Source: Sphingomonas sp. (GTDB lineage: Bacteria; Pseudomonadota; Alphaproteobacteria; Sphingomonadales; Sphingomonadaceae). From it: a stretch of DNA of 64,000 nucleotides. The notes under the pieces are model-generated. The model was not told where the DNA came from and ran no database searches. It saw only the letters and a list, made by a program, of their open reading frames with translations. The position numbers and the translations under genes are program-made. The stretch is from positions 434,001-498,000 of the forward strand of contig NZ_JANINP010000006.1 of the NCBI RefSeq assembly GCF_024508665.1, in the 5' to 3' direction. Positions 1 through 9,046 of the stretch are shown here, one piece after another (position 1 is the stretch's first letter; each line of letters starts with the position of its first letter).

Positions 1-692
1 GCGCGCTGCTGGCGGAGCGTCGCGATGCGCGACACGTCGAGCTGCGTGGCGAGGCCGGCCTCGTGCCGGCGCTCGGTCAGCTGCAACGATTTGTCGAGCA
101 GGTCGACGATCTGGTTGGCGACCTTGAGGCGCGCGGCGCCCGACGCAGCGTCAGCATAAGCGCGGGTGGTATCCGCGACGACCGCGAGGCGGACCGCATC
201 GGCATCGGCCGCGGCCGCCGCTTCGTCGCCGCGCGCCGCCTCTATCCCTCGCTTGACCCGACCGAACAGGTCGACCTCGTACGAGACCGACAGGCCGGTA
301 TCGATCGACCAATCCTCACGCGGGCTGCCCGGCGCGCGCTGGCTTTCGGGCAGCCGGCCATAAGTCGCGCCGGCATTGAGCCCGGTCGACGGTAGCCGCT
401 CGCTGCGCGCGCCGCGTAGCGAGGCGCGCGCGCGTTCCAGATTCGCCACAGCGACGCGGATGTCGGTATTCGACTTGAGCGCGTCGGCGATCAGCCCGTC
501 GAGGACGGGATCCTGATAGAGCCGCCACCAATTGGACGCGGCGGGATCATTGCTGAGCGCCGGGGAATTGGCCGAGACGAACTGGCCGGCCGCAGTCGGC
601 GGGGTGACGGGCGCGACATAGTTCGGCCCCACCGCGCATGCGGCGAGCGCCAGCGCGGAGACCATCGGAGCGATCAGACGAAGCGAATGCAT
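1..692 (-). CDS. RND efflux outer-membrane lipoprotein, NodT/OprM type (partial)
   Basis: Outer-membrane channel of a tripartite RND drug-efflux system. It opens at the ATG at 692 with a lipoprotein signal peptide: a hydrophobic run ending in LAAC, so Cys19 would be lipidated. The mature part has the family start (VGPNYVAP) and then the helical repeat with DALKSNTDIRVAVANLERARA and the SYEVDLFGR motif. The C-terminal half lies beyond the window edge. The start is 11 bases after the pump stop codon, so it is the last gene of the efflux operon. The family assignment is secure; the substrate is unknown. Confidence 0.9.
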   Translation of the reverse strand, partial: MHSLRLIAPMVSALALAACAVGPNYVAPVTPPTAAGQFVSANSPALSNDPAASNWWRLYQDPVLDGLIADALKSNTDIRVAVANLERARASLRGARSERLPSTGLNAGATYGRLPESQRAPGSPREDWSIDTGLSVSYEVDLFGRVKRGIEAARGDEAAAAADADAVRLAVVADTTRAYADAASGAARLKVANQIVDLLDKSLQLTERRHEAGLATQLDVSRIATLRQQR

Positions 693-703
693 GGCTGGGT
701 TCC

Positions 704-3700
704 TCATTCGGCCGGCTGCAGCGAACCGGACAGGTCCGGGCCGGCGGCAGGCCGTTTGCCGCGCGCGCGGGCGATGCGATCGCCCAGCGCGCGGCACACG
801 ACGTAGAAAGTGGGGGTGAACAGCAGGCCGAAGGCAGTGACGCCGATCATCCCGAAGAACACCGCGGTGCCCAGCGCCTGGCGGAGCTCGGACCCCGCGC
901 CGCTCGCGATCAGCAGCGGCACAGTGCCGAGGATGAAGGCGAAGCTGGTCATCAGGATCGGCCGCAAGCGAGTCTGCGCCGCCTGGACCGCGGCTCGCGC
1001 CGGGCTCAGACCTTCCTGCTCCTCGCCCTGCTTGGCGAACTCGACGATCAGGATCGCGTTCTTCGCCGCAAGGGCGATCAGAACGACCAAGCCGATCTGG
1101 GTCAGGACGTTATTGTCCATGCCGCGCAGGTTCACGCCGACCATCGCGGCCAACAGGCACATCGGCACGATCAGGATGATCGACAGCGGCAGGACGAGGC
1201 TTTCGTACTGCGCCGCCAGCACGAGGAAGACGAACACCACCGCCAGCGCGAAGACGACGCCCGCGGTGCTGCCCGCGGCTTTCTGCTGGAAGGCGATACC
1301 AGTCCATTCGGTGCCGTAATCGCCCGGCAAATTGTCGGCAGCGAGCTTCTCGAACGTCTTCAACGACTGGCCCGACGAGTAACCGGGCGCGGTGTCGCCA
1401 TCGACCTCGACCGCAGGGAAGAGGTTGTAGCGCACGACGCGGTATGGGCCGGTGCGGTCGCTGAAATTCGCGACCGATCCGATCGGCACCATCTCGCCCG
1501 AATTGGAGCGGGTCTTGAGGTTGGCGATGTCGGCGACGGTCGCGCGGAACGGGGCATCGGCCTGGGCAGTGACGCGATAGGTGCGTCCCAGCAGGTTGAA
1601 GTCGTTCACATAGGCCGAGCCGAGATAGACGTTGAGCGCTTCGAACACGCGCTCGGGCGGTACGCCGATCAGGTCGGCCTTGGCGCGATCGATATCGGCG
1701 AAGACGCGCGGCGTGTTGGTGTCGAAGAAGGTATAGACCTGGTTCAGCCCCGGCGTCTGGTTGGCCTTGCCGATCAGCCCGTAAGATTTGGCGGCGAGAT
1801 CGGCATAGCCGTGACCGCCACGATCCTCGACCATCAGGCGATAGCCGCCCGCCGAGCCGATCCCCTGGATCAGCGGCGGCGGCACGATCAGCAATCGCGC
1901 CTCGTTGATGTCGGCGGTCGCCTTGCGCGCTTCGCCCATGATGCTGGCGAGCGTGACCCCGAGTTTCTCGCGATCCTCGAACGACTTCAGCGGAATGTAC
2001 GCCGCTGCCGAATTGGGGGCGAGCGTCTGCGACGGCCCGTCGAACCCGGCAAGCATCACCGCGCCCTTGACGCCCTTCAAGGGCAGGATGCGGTCGGCGA
2101 CCTTGCGCATCACCGCGTCGGTGCGCTCGACCGAGGCGCCGGGCGGCAGCGAGATCACCGTCAGGAAGTACCCCTGGTCCTGCGCCGGGATGAAGCCGGT
2201 TGGCGTCGCCCAGAACAAAGCGGCGGTCGCGGCGATCAGGCCGGCATAGATGGTCATCATCCGCTTCGGCTTGGCGACCAGTCGCGCCGTCAGGCGGGCA
2301 TAGCCATTGCTCAGCCGCTCGAAGCCGCGGTTGAAGCGATCGCCCGCGGCCATGGCGAGCTGGTGCAGGCGGCCGCCTTTGGCTTCCTCGTCGCGCGGGC
2401 GCAGCAGCAAGGCGGCGAGCGCGGGCGAGAGCGTGAGCGACAGGATCAGCGAGATGATCGTCGCGGTGGTAATCGTGACCGCGAATTGCTGGTAAAAAGC
2501 GCCCGACAGGCCGGTGAGGAACAGGGTCGGCACGAACACCGCGCACAGCACGAGGACGATCGCGACCAGCGCGGCCGAGACTTCGTCCATCGAAGTGCGC
2601 GCCGCCTCCAACGGGCTGAGTCCGTGTTCGAGGTTGCGCTCGACATTCTCGACCACGACGATCGCGTCGTCGACCACGATGCCGATCGCCAGCACTAGCC
2701 CGAACAGCGACAGATTGTTGAGCGAATAGCCGAGCCCGGCCAGCACCGCGAAGGTGCCGATCAGAGAGACCGGAATCGCCACCACCGGGATGATCGCGGC
2801 GCGCCATTTCTGGAGGAAGACGACGATCACCAGCACGACCAGCACGATTGCCTCGAGCAAGGTGTGCATCACGGCGGTGACCGATTGCTGGATGAAGTCG
2901 GTCGGGTTCCAGATCACGCTATAGGCGAGACCCTTGGGGAATTTCGCCGACATCGCGTCCATTTCCGCCTTCACCTTCTCGGCGGCGGCGAGCGCGTTCG
3001 ATCCGGGGCGCTGGAAGATGCCCAGCACGACGGTCGGCTTGCCCGACAGATAGGTGTTGGAATTGTAATCGGCGGCGCCGAGCTCGACCCGGGCGACGTC
3101 GGAGACGCGGATCTGGCGGCCATCGGGGTCCGAGCGGATCACGACATTGGCGAATTGCGCCGGATCGGTCAGCCGTCCCTGTGTCTCGACATTGAACTGG
3201 AAGGCGTTGCCCTGGGCATAAGGCGGCTGGCCGAGCGAGCCGGCGGCGACCTGGACGTTCTGCGCGCGGAGCGCCTGGACGATCTCGCCCGCGGTCAGGT
3301 TGAGCGCGGCGGCGCGATTTGGGTCGATCCACACGCGCATCGCATAATCGCGGCTGCCGAACAGCCGGACGTCGCCGACGCCGTCGATGCGGCTCAACCG
3401 GTCGCGGACCTGGGTCAGCGCGTAATTGGAGAGATATCCTCGATCGAGCGAATTGTCCGGCGAAACGAGGTTCACCACCATCAGGAAGTCGGGCGAGGTC
3501 TTGCGCGTGACGACGCCGAGACGCTGCACTTCCTCGGGCAGGCGCGGCACCGCGATCGCGACCCGGTTCTGCACCAGCACCTGCGCGGCATCGAGATTGG
3601 TGCCGATCTTGAAAGTGACGGTGATCGTCACGTTGCCGTCACCGGTCGACTGGCTCGACTGGTATAGCATGTTGTCGACGCCGTTGATCTCCTGCTCGAT

Positions 3701-3898
3701 CGGCGCGGCGACGGTCTCCGCGACGGTCTCGGCCGACGCGCCGGGATAGGAGGCGCTGACCGTGACGGTGGGCGGCACGATGTCGGGATATTGCGACACC
3801 GGCAGGCTGATCCAGGCGATCGCGCCGATGATGGTGATGATCACCGCGATGACCGCGGCGAAGATCGGGCGCGTGATGAAGAAGCGCGACAGGCGCAT
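704..3898 (-). CDS. RND multidrug efflux permease, HAE1 family (AcrB/MexF-like)
   Basis: Inner-membrane proton/drug antiporter of the efflux complex, 1064 aa, the usual length for the family. The N-terminus MRLSRFFITRPIFAAV is the standard first membrane helix. Two large periplasmic loops alternate with two bundles of six helices. The proton-relay pair is visible in helix 4 (GIVVDDAIVVVEN, roughly residues 400-415), and the second-half motif GLVVLIALAAKNAILIVEFA is present. It lies between the adaptor (114 bases upstream) and the outer-membrane lipoprotein. By family it would export amphiphilic compounds; no specific substrate can be inferred. Confidence 0.97.
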   Translation of the reverse strand: MRLSRFFITRPIFAAVIAVIITIIGAIAWISLPVSQYPDIVPPTVTVSASYPGASAETVAETVAAPIEQEINGVDNMLYQSSQSTGDGNVTITVTFKIGTNLDAAQVLVQNRVAIAVPRLPEEVQRLGVVTRKTSPDFLMVVNLVSPDNSLDRGYLSNYALTQVRDRLSRIDGVGDVRLFGSRDYAMRVWIDPNRAAALNLTAGEIVQALRAQNVQVAAGSLGQPPYAQGNAFQFNVETQGRLTDPAQFANVVIRSDPDGRQIRVSDVARVELGAADYNSNTYLSGKPTVVLGIFQRPGSNALAAAEKVKAEMDAMSAKFPKGLAYSVIWNPTDFIQQSVTAVMHTLLEAIVLVVLVIVVFLQKWRAAIIPVVAIPVSLIGTFAVLAGLGYSLNNLSLFGLVLAIGIVVDDAIVVVENVERNLEHGLSPLEAARTSMDEVSAALVAIVLVLCAVFVPTLFLTGLSGAFYQQFAVTITTATIISLILSLTLSPALAALLLRPRDEEAKGGRLHQLAMAAGDRFNRGFERLSNGYARLTARLVAKPKRMMTIYAGLIAATAALFWATPTGFIPAQDQGYFLTVISLPPGASVERTDAVMRKVADRILPLKGVKGAVMLAGFDGPSQTLAPNSAAAYIPLKSFEDREKLGVTLASIMGEARKATADINEARLLIVPPPLIQGIGSAGGYRLMVEDRGGHGYADLAAKSYGLIGKANQTPGLNQVYTFFDTNTPRVFADIDRAKADLIGVPPERVFEALNVYLGSAYVNDFNLLGRTYRVTAQADAPFRATVADIANLKTRSNSGEMVPIGSVANFSDRTGPYRVVRYNLFPAVEVDGDTAPGYSSGQSLKTFEKLAADNLPGDYGTEWTGIAFQQKAAGSTAGVVFALAVVFVFLVLAAQYESLVLPLSIILIVPMCLLAAMVGVNLRGMDNNVLTQIGLVVLIALAAKNAILIVEFAKQGEEQEGLSPARAAVQAAQTRLRPILMTSFAFILGTVPLLIASGAGSELRQALGTAVFFGMIGVTAFGLLFTPTFYVVCRALGDRIARARGKRPAAGPDLSGSLQPAE

Positions 3899-4012
3899 GA
3901 TTCCTGTTCCTCGAAGAAAGAGGCGAAAAGGTCGGGATTTCGCTCCGGTCGCGCCGAGCCGACTAAGGCTCGTTGCCCTTTGCCAAGCTCGGGGCGAGCG
4001 GAGGATTTGGCC

Positions 4013-5278
4013 TTACTGGGCGAGCGTGGCTTGACCCGCCGGTGGCGCGGACGGAGCGGGCGGCGCGGCGGCAGGGGCCACAGGCGCGATCTTGCCGGCG
4101 AGCGTCTGCACCTTGGTCCCCGGCTGCGCCATTTGCGTGCCGACGATCACCACGCGGTCGTTCGTCGCGAGCCCGCCGCGGATCACGCGGAGACCATCGA
4201 CGACCGGACCGAGCTGGACCGGCTTGGCGGCGACGCTGCCGTCCTTGGCGACGACCAACACCGTCTTGCGCGCCTGGTCGGTGACGATCGCGGTGTCGGG
4301 CACCATCAAGGCACGGGTACGGCCACCGGTCGCCAGCCGCATGTTGCCGAACATGCCGGGGGTCAGGAACAGGTTCGGATTGTCAAGCACGGCGCGGCCG
4401 CGGATCGTCCCCGACTTCATGTCGAGCCCGTTGTCGGTGAAGTCGAGCCTGCCCTTCCAGCGATAATCGCTCTCGTCCTGCAGCTTGACCTCGATCGGCG
4501 AGGCGGTGCCGGCACCGGCGCGCTTGGCCTTGAGGAATAAGGCCTCCGATCCGTCGAAGCTGAAATAGATCGGGTCGAGTGCGTTGATCGTGGTCAGCAG
4601 CGTCGCATTGGCGCCTTCGCCCGCCGCGACCAGATTGCCGGCATCGACCTTGCGGTCGGAGATTCGGCCCGAGATCGGCGCCCGGACAACGGTGAACTCG
4701 ACGTCGAGCGCGCGGGCACGAACCCGAGCCTGAGCCGCGGCGAGCGCGGCGGTGGTCGCCTGGACGCGAGCGCGCAAGCGATCGAGCTCACTCTTCGACA
4801 CGCCGTCGACATCGACCAGCCGCGATGCGCGGTCATAATCGGCCCGCGCCAGGGAGAGGTCGCTATTGGCCGTCGCGACGCCTGCGCGTGCCTCGGCCAA
4901 AGCGGCGGCATAAGGACGCGGGTCGATCGTGAAGAGCGGCTGGCCGGCGCGGACGATCTGGCCATCCGTGAAATGGATCGCGGTCACCGCGCCCGAAACG
5001 CGCGGGCGCACCTCGACCGAACGGCTCGGCTCGAACCGGCCGACATAATCGTCCCATTCGGTGACGTCGCGCTCGAGCGGAGTGGCGACGGTAACCGTCG
5101 GTGGCGGCGGCGCGGCCATGGCCGGTGCCGAGCGATGGACCAAGCCGTAGCCGGCGGCGAGCAAGGCGATCGGCGCGGCGACCCAAGCGGCGCGCTGCCA
5201 CATCGGGCTGCGGCCCGACGCGGTGCCGTCGAGCGGCTGCGCATTGGTATCGTCGTTGATCGGGGCGATCATGTTCAT
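4013..5278 (-). CDS. RND efflux periplasmic adaptor (membrane fusion protein)
   Basis: 421-aa adaptor linking the pump to the outer-membrane channel. There is one N-terminal membrane anchor (about residues 30-48) and no lipobox. It is followed by the biotinyl-lipoyl half motif (PRVSGAVTAIHFTDGQIVRAGQPLF), a coiled-coil hairpin (about 120-185), the second lipoyl half (VRAPISGRISDRKVDAGNLV), and beta-barrel and membrane-proximal domains. The tail (about 395-421) is Ala/Pro-rich low complexity. The start overlaps the stop of the preceding small gene by 4 bases, so the two are translationally coupled. Confidence 0.96.
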   Translation of the reverse strand: MNMIAPINDDTNAQPLDGTASGRSPMWQRAAWVAAPIALLAAGYGLVHRSAPAMAAPPPPTVTVATPLERDVTEWDDYVGRFEPSRSVEVRPRVSGAVTAIHFTDGQIVRAGQPLFTIDPRPYAAALAEARAGVATANSDLSLARADYDRASRLVDVDGVSKSELDRLRARVQATTAALAAAQARVRARALDVEFTVVRAPISGRISDRKVDAGNLVAAGEGANATLLTTINALDPIYFSFDGSEALFLKAKRAGAGTASPIEVKLQDESDYRWKGRLDFTDNGLDMKSGTIRGRAVLDNPNLFLTPGMFGNMRLATGGRTRALMVPDTAIVTDQARKTVLVVAKDGSVAAKPVQLGPVVDGLRVIRGGLATNDRVVIVGTQMAQPGTKVQTLAGKIAPVAPAAAPPAPSAPPAGQATLAQ

Positions 5279-5676
5279 CGGCGGAAGCTCCGGGGAAGAT
5301 TGGTGCGGATCGCGTTGATCCGGAAAAGCAGGGCTTCATACTGATCGAGCGTGAAGCCGGCGGCGAGGAAGGCGCGGACTTCGGCGGGTGCGACGGAGAA
5401 GCCGCGATACCAGCTCAATACGGCGATGCGGCGCAACGCCTCGAGCCGGGGATCGGACAAGGCCGTCTTGACCACGCCGCCGAATGCCCAGCGGAAGGCG
5501 CGGGCGAGCGCTCCGGGGCGATGGATCGATGACAGCCGGTCGAGCTGGGCAAGATTGATCACCTGCCATTCGAGCGCCGAGAAATCGGCCGGCTTCGGCG
5601 TGAAGCTGCGGGGTGCCACGGGGGACCGGTCGAGCAGCGCGCCGCCGCCGGCGGGGGCGAATTCGAGATAGGCCAT
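5275..5676 (-). CDS. Uncharacterised 133-aa protein, first gene of the RND efflux operon
   Basis: I do not recognise the family. The protein has no signal peptide and no obvious membrane segment. The C-terminal two thirds is rich in Arg and Leu and looks helical (LARAFRWAFGGVV, RLEALRRIAVLSWYRGF, YEALLFRINAIRTNLPRSFRR). The stop overlaps the adaptor start by 4 bases, and it is the gene nearest the presumed TetR operators, so it should be transcribed first in the efflux operon. A cytosolic accessory or regulatory role is possible but nothing in the sequence proves it. Confidence 0.75.
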   Translation of the reverse strand: MAYLEFAPAGGGALLDRSPVAPRSFTPKPADFSALEWQVINLAQLDRLSSIHRPGALARAFRWAFGGVVKTALSDPRLEALRRIAVLSWYRGFSVAPAEVRAFLAAGFTLDQYEALLFRINAIRTNLPRSFRR

Positions 5677-5920
5677 GGCGTGTCCTCCTTATTGTTGGGG
5701 CCGCCGCAGGGGGCGTGCGGCGGCCCAGGCCCGGCGATGGGGTCGTCGCCGGGGTGATCCGATATGATTGTGACGAGTCGCGCGCTCCGGCACCGCATCG
5801 GCACCGTGGGCGAAGGCTCATTCCTGTTTACGCAAACGCTAGAGGCGGATGTCCGATCGGCCGTTCATGCGGTCTCTTCCCTTCAATCCGAAGGACGCCC
5901 TGGGGAGGACCGTCCATCTT

Positions 5921-5938
5921 CTATACCGAGCAGTATAG
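5921..5938. promoter_or_regulatory. Probable TetR operator, site 1
   Basis: CTATACCGAGCAGTATAG: 6-bp inverted arms (CTATAC/GTATAG) around CGAGCA. The core TACCGAGC recurs at 5973-5980 and, on the other strand, at 6637-6644 by the start of the TetR gene. Three copies confined to the TetR and efflux promoters argue for the regulator's binding site. Confidence 0.65.
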
Positions 5939-5970
5939 AAACTTGCATGGAACGGTTCAAGGGAAAATTC

Positions 5971-5986
5971 TGTACCGAGCGATATT
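5971..5986. promoter_or_regulatory. Probable TetR operator, site 2
   Basis: TGTACCGAGCGATATT. It shares the TACCGAGC core and the following TAT with site 1, 49 bp away (core to core). It shares the 12-base string TACCGAGCGATA with the site at the TetR gene start. Confidence 0.6.
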
Positions 5987-6030
5987 TTTTGCAATGCGGC
6001 GTAAAGCCGGGCTTGTCAATCGTGGCGAGC

Positions 6031-6633
6031 CTAGCGGCTCGGCCACATCGCCAGCGTGGTGTCGACCAGTCGCTGCAAGTCCTCGCGCGAGGCGCCCGCG
6101 CCGGCCTGGACCGCCATGCCCTGAAGAATCGCGGTGAGATATTTGGTGATGCCCTCAGGGTCGACCGGGGCGTTGAAATCGCCTTCGGCGATCGCACGCT
6201 CCATTCGCTCGATTAGCGCCTGGTGGGCAATCCTGCCGCGTTCGAGCACTTCCTGGCGGATGCAATCGGCCTCCGCCCCGCAGGCGACCGAACTGATGAC
6301 GCCAAGGCACCCGCGGGGATCGTCACCGCTCGTCTGGTTTTGCAGACTGCCCTGGAGCAAGCGCTGCGCGACGCCGCGCGCGGTCGGTGCTTCGAGGGCC
6401 TGGCCCATGTAACAGAGCTTCTCGCGCTCGTAGAGATCCAGCGCCTTGCGGAACAGGGATTCCTTGTTGCCGAACGCGGCATAGAGGCTCGGGCGAGTGA
6501 TTCCCATCGCATCGGTGAGGTCGGTCATCGACGCGCCCTCATACCCTTTGCTCCAGAACACGCGCAGGGCCGCCGTCAACGCCTGATCGACGTCGAATTC
6601 GCGGGGGCGGCCACGGAGGACGGCAGTTTCCAT
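6031..6633 (-). CDS. TetR/AcrR family transcriptional regulator of the efflux operon
   Basis: 200-aa repressor-type regulator. The N-terminal helix-turn-helix is clear (about residues 10-60: FDVDQALTAALRVFWSKGYE, then MTDLTDAMGITRPSLYAAFGNKESLF). The C-terminal part resembles the TetR_C domain of AcrR-like proteins with Cys residues in its middle (GCLGVISSVACGAEADC). It lies just upstream of the RND operon on the same strand. The matching operator copies at its own start and before the efflux genes suggest it represses itself and the pump. The inducer is unknown. Confidence 0.93.
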   Translation of the reverse strand: METAVLRGRPREFDVDQALTAALRVFWSKGYEGASMTDLTDAMGITRPSLYAAFGNKESLFRKALDLYEREKLCYMGQALEAPTARGVAQRLLQGSLQNQTSGDDPRGCLGVISSVACGAEADCIRQEVLERGRIAHQALIERMERAIAEGDFNAPVDPEGITKYLTAILQGMAVQAGAGASREDLQRLVDTTLAMWPSR

Positions 6634-6647
6634 ATCGCTCGGTAGAT
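6632..6647. promoter_or_regulatory. Probable TetR operator, site 3, overlapping the regulator start codon
   Basis: On the minus strand the sequence reads ATCTACCGAGCGATAT, matching the efflux-promoter sites. It overlaps the first two bases of the TetR start codon. Either transcription starts almost at the ATG (leaderless mRNA) or repression works by blocking elongation. Confidence 0.6.
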
Positions 6648-6745
6648 AATTACGCGGCGGGAGTTTGTCCAGACGCGCTCCCTACCCAGCCTGGGCCTGC
6701 CACGCACGGTTGTCAGTGCGCGATCGTTCCCGGCATAGTCACGCG

Positions 6746-7720
6746 ATGACGAACAGGGTCGAAGAATTGGCGCCGGTCGCGGCCATCCCATTGGCTCAGC
6801 GCACGAATCCGGCGGTTTTCCGGGGTATCGCCGCAGACTGGCCAGCCGTTCGGGCGCCCGATCCCGGCGCCTATCTGGCCAAGTTCGATAGCGGCGGTCC
6901 GATCGGAATCGCCATTGCGCCACCCGATGCGGAAGGACGCCTGGCGTACACCCCCGACATGTCGGCGCTGACCTTCACCCGCGACTCGGCCACGCTCGCC
7001 CGGCTGTTTGCGCACCTCGACACCGCGGCGCGAGTGTCATCGCCACCGGCGATCGCGGCGCAAGCGGTAATGGTGCCCGGGGCACTGCCTGGCTTCGCAG
7101 CGGAGAACCCGATGCCGCTGGCGCCGGCGGGCGTGGCGCCGCGTATCTGGATCGGCAATAGTGTGCGGGTCGCCACGCATCATGACATGAACAGCAATAT
7201 CGCGGTGGTGATGGCGGGGCGGCGGCGTTTCACCCTGTTTCCGCCCGATCAAGTCGCGAATCTCTACATCGGTCCGATCGAATTTACCCCGGCGGGCACG
7301 CCGATCGGTCTGTTCGATCCCGACGAACCCGATTTCGACCGCTTCCCGCTGGCGCGCGAGGCGATGGCGCACGCCCAGATCGCCGAACTCGAGCCGGGCG
7401 ATGCGCTGTTCATTCCGCATATGTGGTGGCACCATGTCCGCTCGCTCGATCCTGTGAGCATCCTGGTCAATTATTGGTGGGACGAGGCGCCACCGCCGCA
7501 GCCGGGGCTGGCGCCGCTCGATGCGATGGTCCACGCGATCCTGGCCTTCTCCGGCCTGCCCGAAAATCAGCGCGCGGCGTGGCGAGCGATGTTTGACGAA
7601 TTCGTGTTCGGCGGCGTGCCGCAGCACGTGCCGGAGGAGCGGCGCGGCATTCGCGGGTCGTTAAGCGAGGAGAGCAAGGCCAGGGTGCGGCGGCAACTGG
7701 GACAGATGATGTCGCGGTAA
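6746..7720 (+). CDS. Cupin-like (JmjC-type, Cupin_8) domain protein
   Basis: 324 aa from the ATG at 6746 (MTNRVEELAPVAAIPL). An open extension to 6665 is possible but lacks family character. The C-terminal half holds an Fe(II)/2-oxoglutarate-oxygenase-like cupin: the HHD metal pair in VATHHDMNSNIAVVMAGRRR and a distal His in DALFIPHMWWHHV. Such proteins often sit beside TonB receptors and sugar-utilisation genes in sphingomonads and Caulobacter relatives. It lies next to the GlcNAc regulon but is separated from it by a repeat element. A hydroxylase role is inferred only. Confidence 0.85.
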   Translation: MTNRVEELAPVAAIPLAQRTNPAVFRGIAADWPAVRAPDPGAYLAKFDSGGPIGIAIAPPDAEGRLAYTPDMSALTFTRDSATLARLFAHLDTAARVSSPPAIAAQAVMVPGALPGFAAENPMPLAPAGVAPRIWIGNSVRVATHHDMNSNIAVVMAGRRRFTLFPPDQVANLYIGPIEFTPAGTPIGLFDPDEPDFDRFPLAREAMAHAQIAELEPGDALFIPHMWWHHVRSLDPVSILVNYWWDEAPPPQPGLAPLDAMVHAILAFSGLPENQRAAWRAMFDEFVFGGVPQHVPEERRGIRGSLSEESKARVRRQLGQMMSR

Positions 7721-7721
7721 G

Positions 7722-7881
7722 TTCCCCTCCCTGCAAGGGAGGGGTTAGGGGTGGGTAAGTGTCGGGCGAGGCTCGATGCCTCGTCCGATGCTGTTTTAGC
7801 GAACGGCTCGAGATTCGTTGAGCGCGCGCAGACGCGCTTTGCGCGCACCCACCCCCGGCCCCTCCCTTGCAGGGAGGGGAG
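7722..7881. repeat. Intergenic repeat with GC-rich inverted ends
   Basis: A 160-bp non-coding element between convergent genes. Each end carries a CCCTCCCTGCAAGGGAGGG-type hairpin. The two ends are inverted copies of each other over about 33 bp with a three-base block of difference. The centre has further short hairpins. It looks like a REP/MITE-type repeat and probably also stops transcription from both sides. Confidence 0.65.
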
Positions 7882-7882
7882 T

Positions 7883-9046
7883 TTATGTAGCGACGGCCGC
7901 GGTCTGGACGACCCCACTTGCCTGACCACCAATCCACGTCTCGCGCACGGTGTAATCGTCGTCGAGCAGCACCAGGTCCGCGCGCAAGCCGGCCGCGATC
8001 GTGCCGGTCCGGCCGCTCACTCCCAGGAATGCCGCCGGCGTCGCCGAGGCCATCGCTACCGCCGCCGCGAGCGAAACGCGGCCGCGCTCGACCATGCCCT
8101 TGACTGCGCCTGCCATGGTCAGGGTCGACCCCGCGAGCACGCCGTCGGCGCCATGCAGCGTGTCGCCATCGCGCCAGATCTCGCGACCCTGGAGAATGAA
8201 GCGCGGCTCGTCGCTACCGACACTGGGCATGGCGTCGGTCACCAGCATCAGACGATGCTGTCCCTTTGCGCGGACCGCGACGCGCAACGTGGCGTCGTGG
8301 AGGTGATGGCCGTCGGCGATGATGCCGGCATAGGTCGAATCATTCTCCAGCGCGGCGCCGACCATGCCCGGCGCGCGGTTGGCGAGCTGCGACATGGCGT
8401 TGAACAAATGCGTGAATCCGGTCAGGCCGGCGTCGATCGCGGCGCGGACGGTTTCGTAGCGAGCGTCCGAATGGCCGGCACTGACGACGACGCCCTTTGC
8501 AACGAGGTGCGCGATCTGCGCGGGGGTGGCGCATTCCGGTGCCAGCGTGACCATCGTCTTGCCGCGCCTGGCCGAGGTCAGCAGGTCGAGATAATCGTCC
8601 TTGAGCGGCTGGAGCTTGTCGACCGAATGGATGCCGTGACGCGCGCTCGACAGAAACGGCCCCTCGATATGGATGCCGAGCACGCCGGGCAGCCCGGCGT
8701 CGATCGCGGCATCGACTGCGCGGATGCCGGCTTCGACCACCGAGAGATCGTCGCTGATCAAGGTCGGCAACAGGCCGGTCGTGCCATAGCGGCGATGCGT
8801 TTCCGCGATGACGCGGATCGTCTCGATGCTGGGATCGTCGTTGAACAATCGCCCGCCGCCGCCATTGACCTGAGTGTCGATGAAGCCGGGAAGCAGCGAA
8901 TGGCCGCCGAGATCGACGATCCGCGCATCCTGCGGCGGAGCGGACGAGATTGCGCAAATCTCGCCATCGCCGATCACGACGCAGACATCATCGCGCAGGC
9001 CGGACGGCAGCAGCACGCGGGCATTGGTGAGCGCGGTGCGGGTCAT
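7883..9046 (-). CDS. nagA: N-acetylglucosamine-6-phosphate deacetylase
   Basis: Removes acetate from GlcNAc-6-phosphate to give glucosamine-6-phosphate in the cytosol. It has 387 aa from the ATG at 9046, whose ATGA overlaps the stop of the upstream deaminase gene. Amidohydrolase features are in order: PGFIDTQVNG near residue 55, the metal-binding Glu in GIHIEGPF, His in VSAGHSDA and GFTHLFNAM, and the catalytic Asp in LMLVTDAM. A longer open frame continues upstream to 9493 but lies inside the neighbouring gene. It is the third gene of the GntR-deaminase-nagA operon. Confidence 0.96.
   Translation of the reverse strand: MTRTALTNARVLLPSGLRDDVCVVIGDGEICAISSAPPQDARIVDLGGHSLLPGFIDTQVNGGGGRLFNDDPSIETIRVIAETHRRYGTTGLLPTLISDDLSVVEAGIRAVDAAIDAGLPGVLGIHIEGPFLSSARHGIHSVDKLQPLKDDYLDLLTSARRGKTMVTLAPECATPAQIAHLVAKGVVVSAGHSDARYETVRAAIDAGLTGFTHLFNAMSQLANRAPGMVGAALENDSTYAGIIADGHHLHDATLRVAVRAKGQHRLMLVTDAMPSVGSDEPRFILQGREIWRDGDTLHGADGVLAGSTLTMAGAVKGMVERGRVSLAAAVAMASATPAAFLGVSGRTGTIAAGLRADLVLLDDDYTVRETWIGGQASGVVQTAAVAT

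Larger units (their letters stand above)
5677..6030. promoter_or_regulatory. Long intergenic leader and promoter region of the efflux operon
   Basis: A 354-base gap between the efflux operon and the downstream end of the TetR gene. It contains two copies of the probable TetR operator at about 5921-5986 (listed separately). That leaves about 240 bases of possible untranslated leader before the first gene at 5676. I saw no gene in it and no clear terminator. Confidence 0.5.

Noticed and set aside
638..2698. 686-aa open frame antisense to the RND pump gene
   Set aside because: Very rich in Arg, Asp, Gln and His with no domain; a by-product of high GC in the opposite strand of a clear pump gene.
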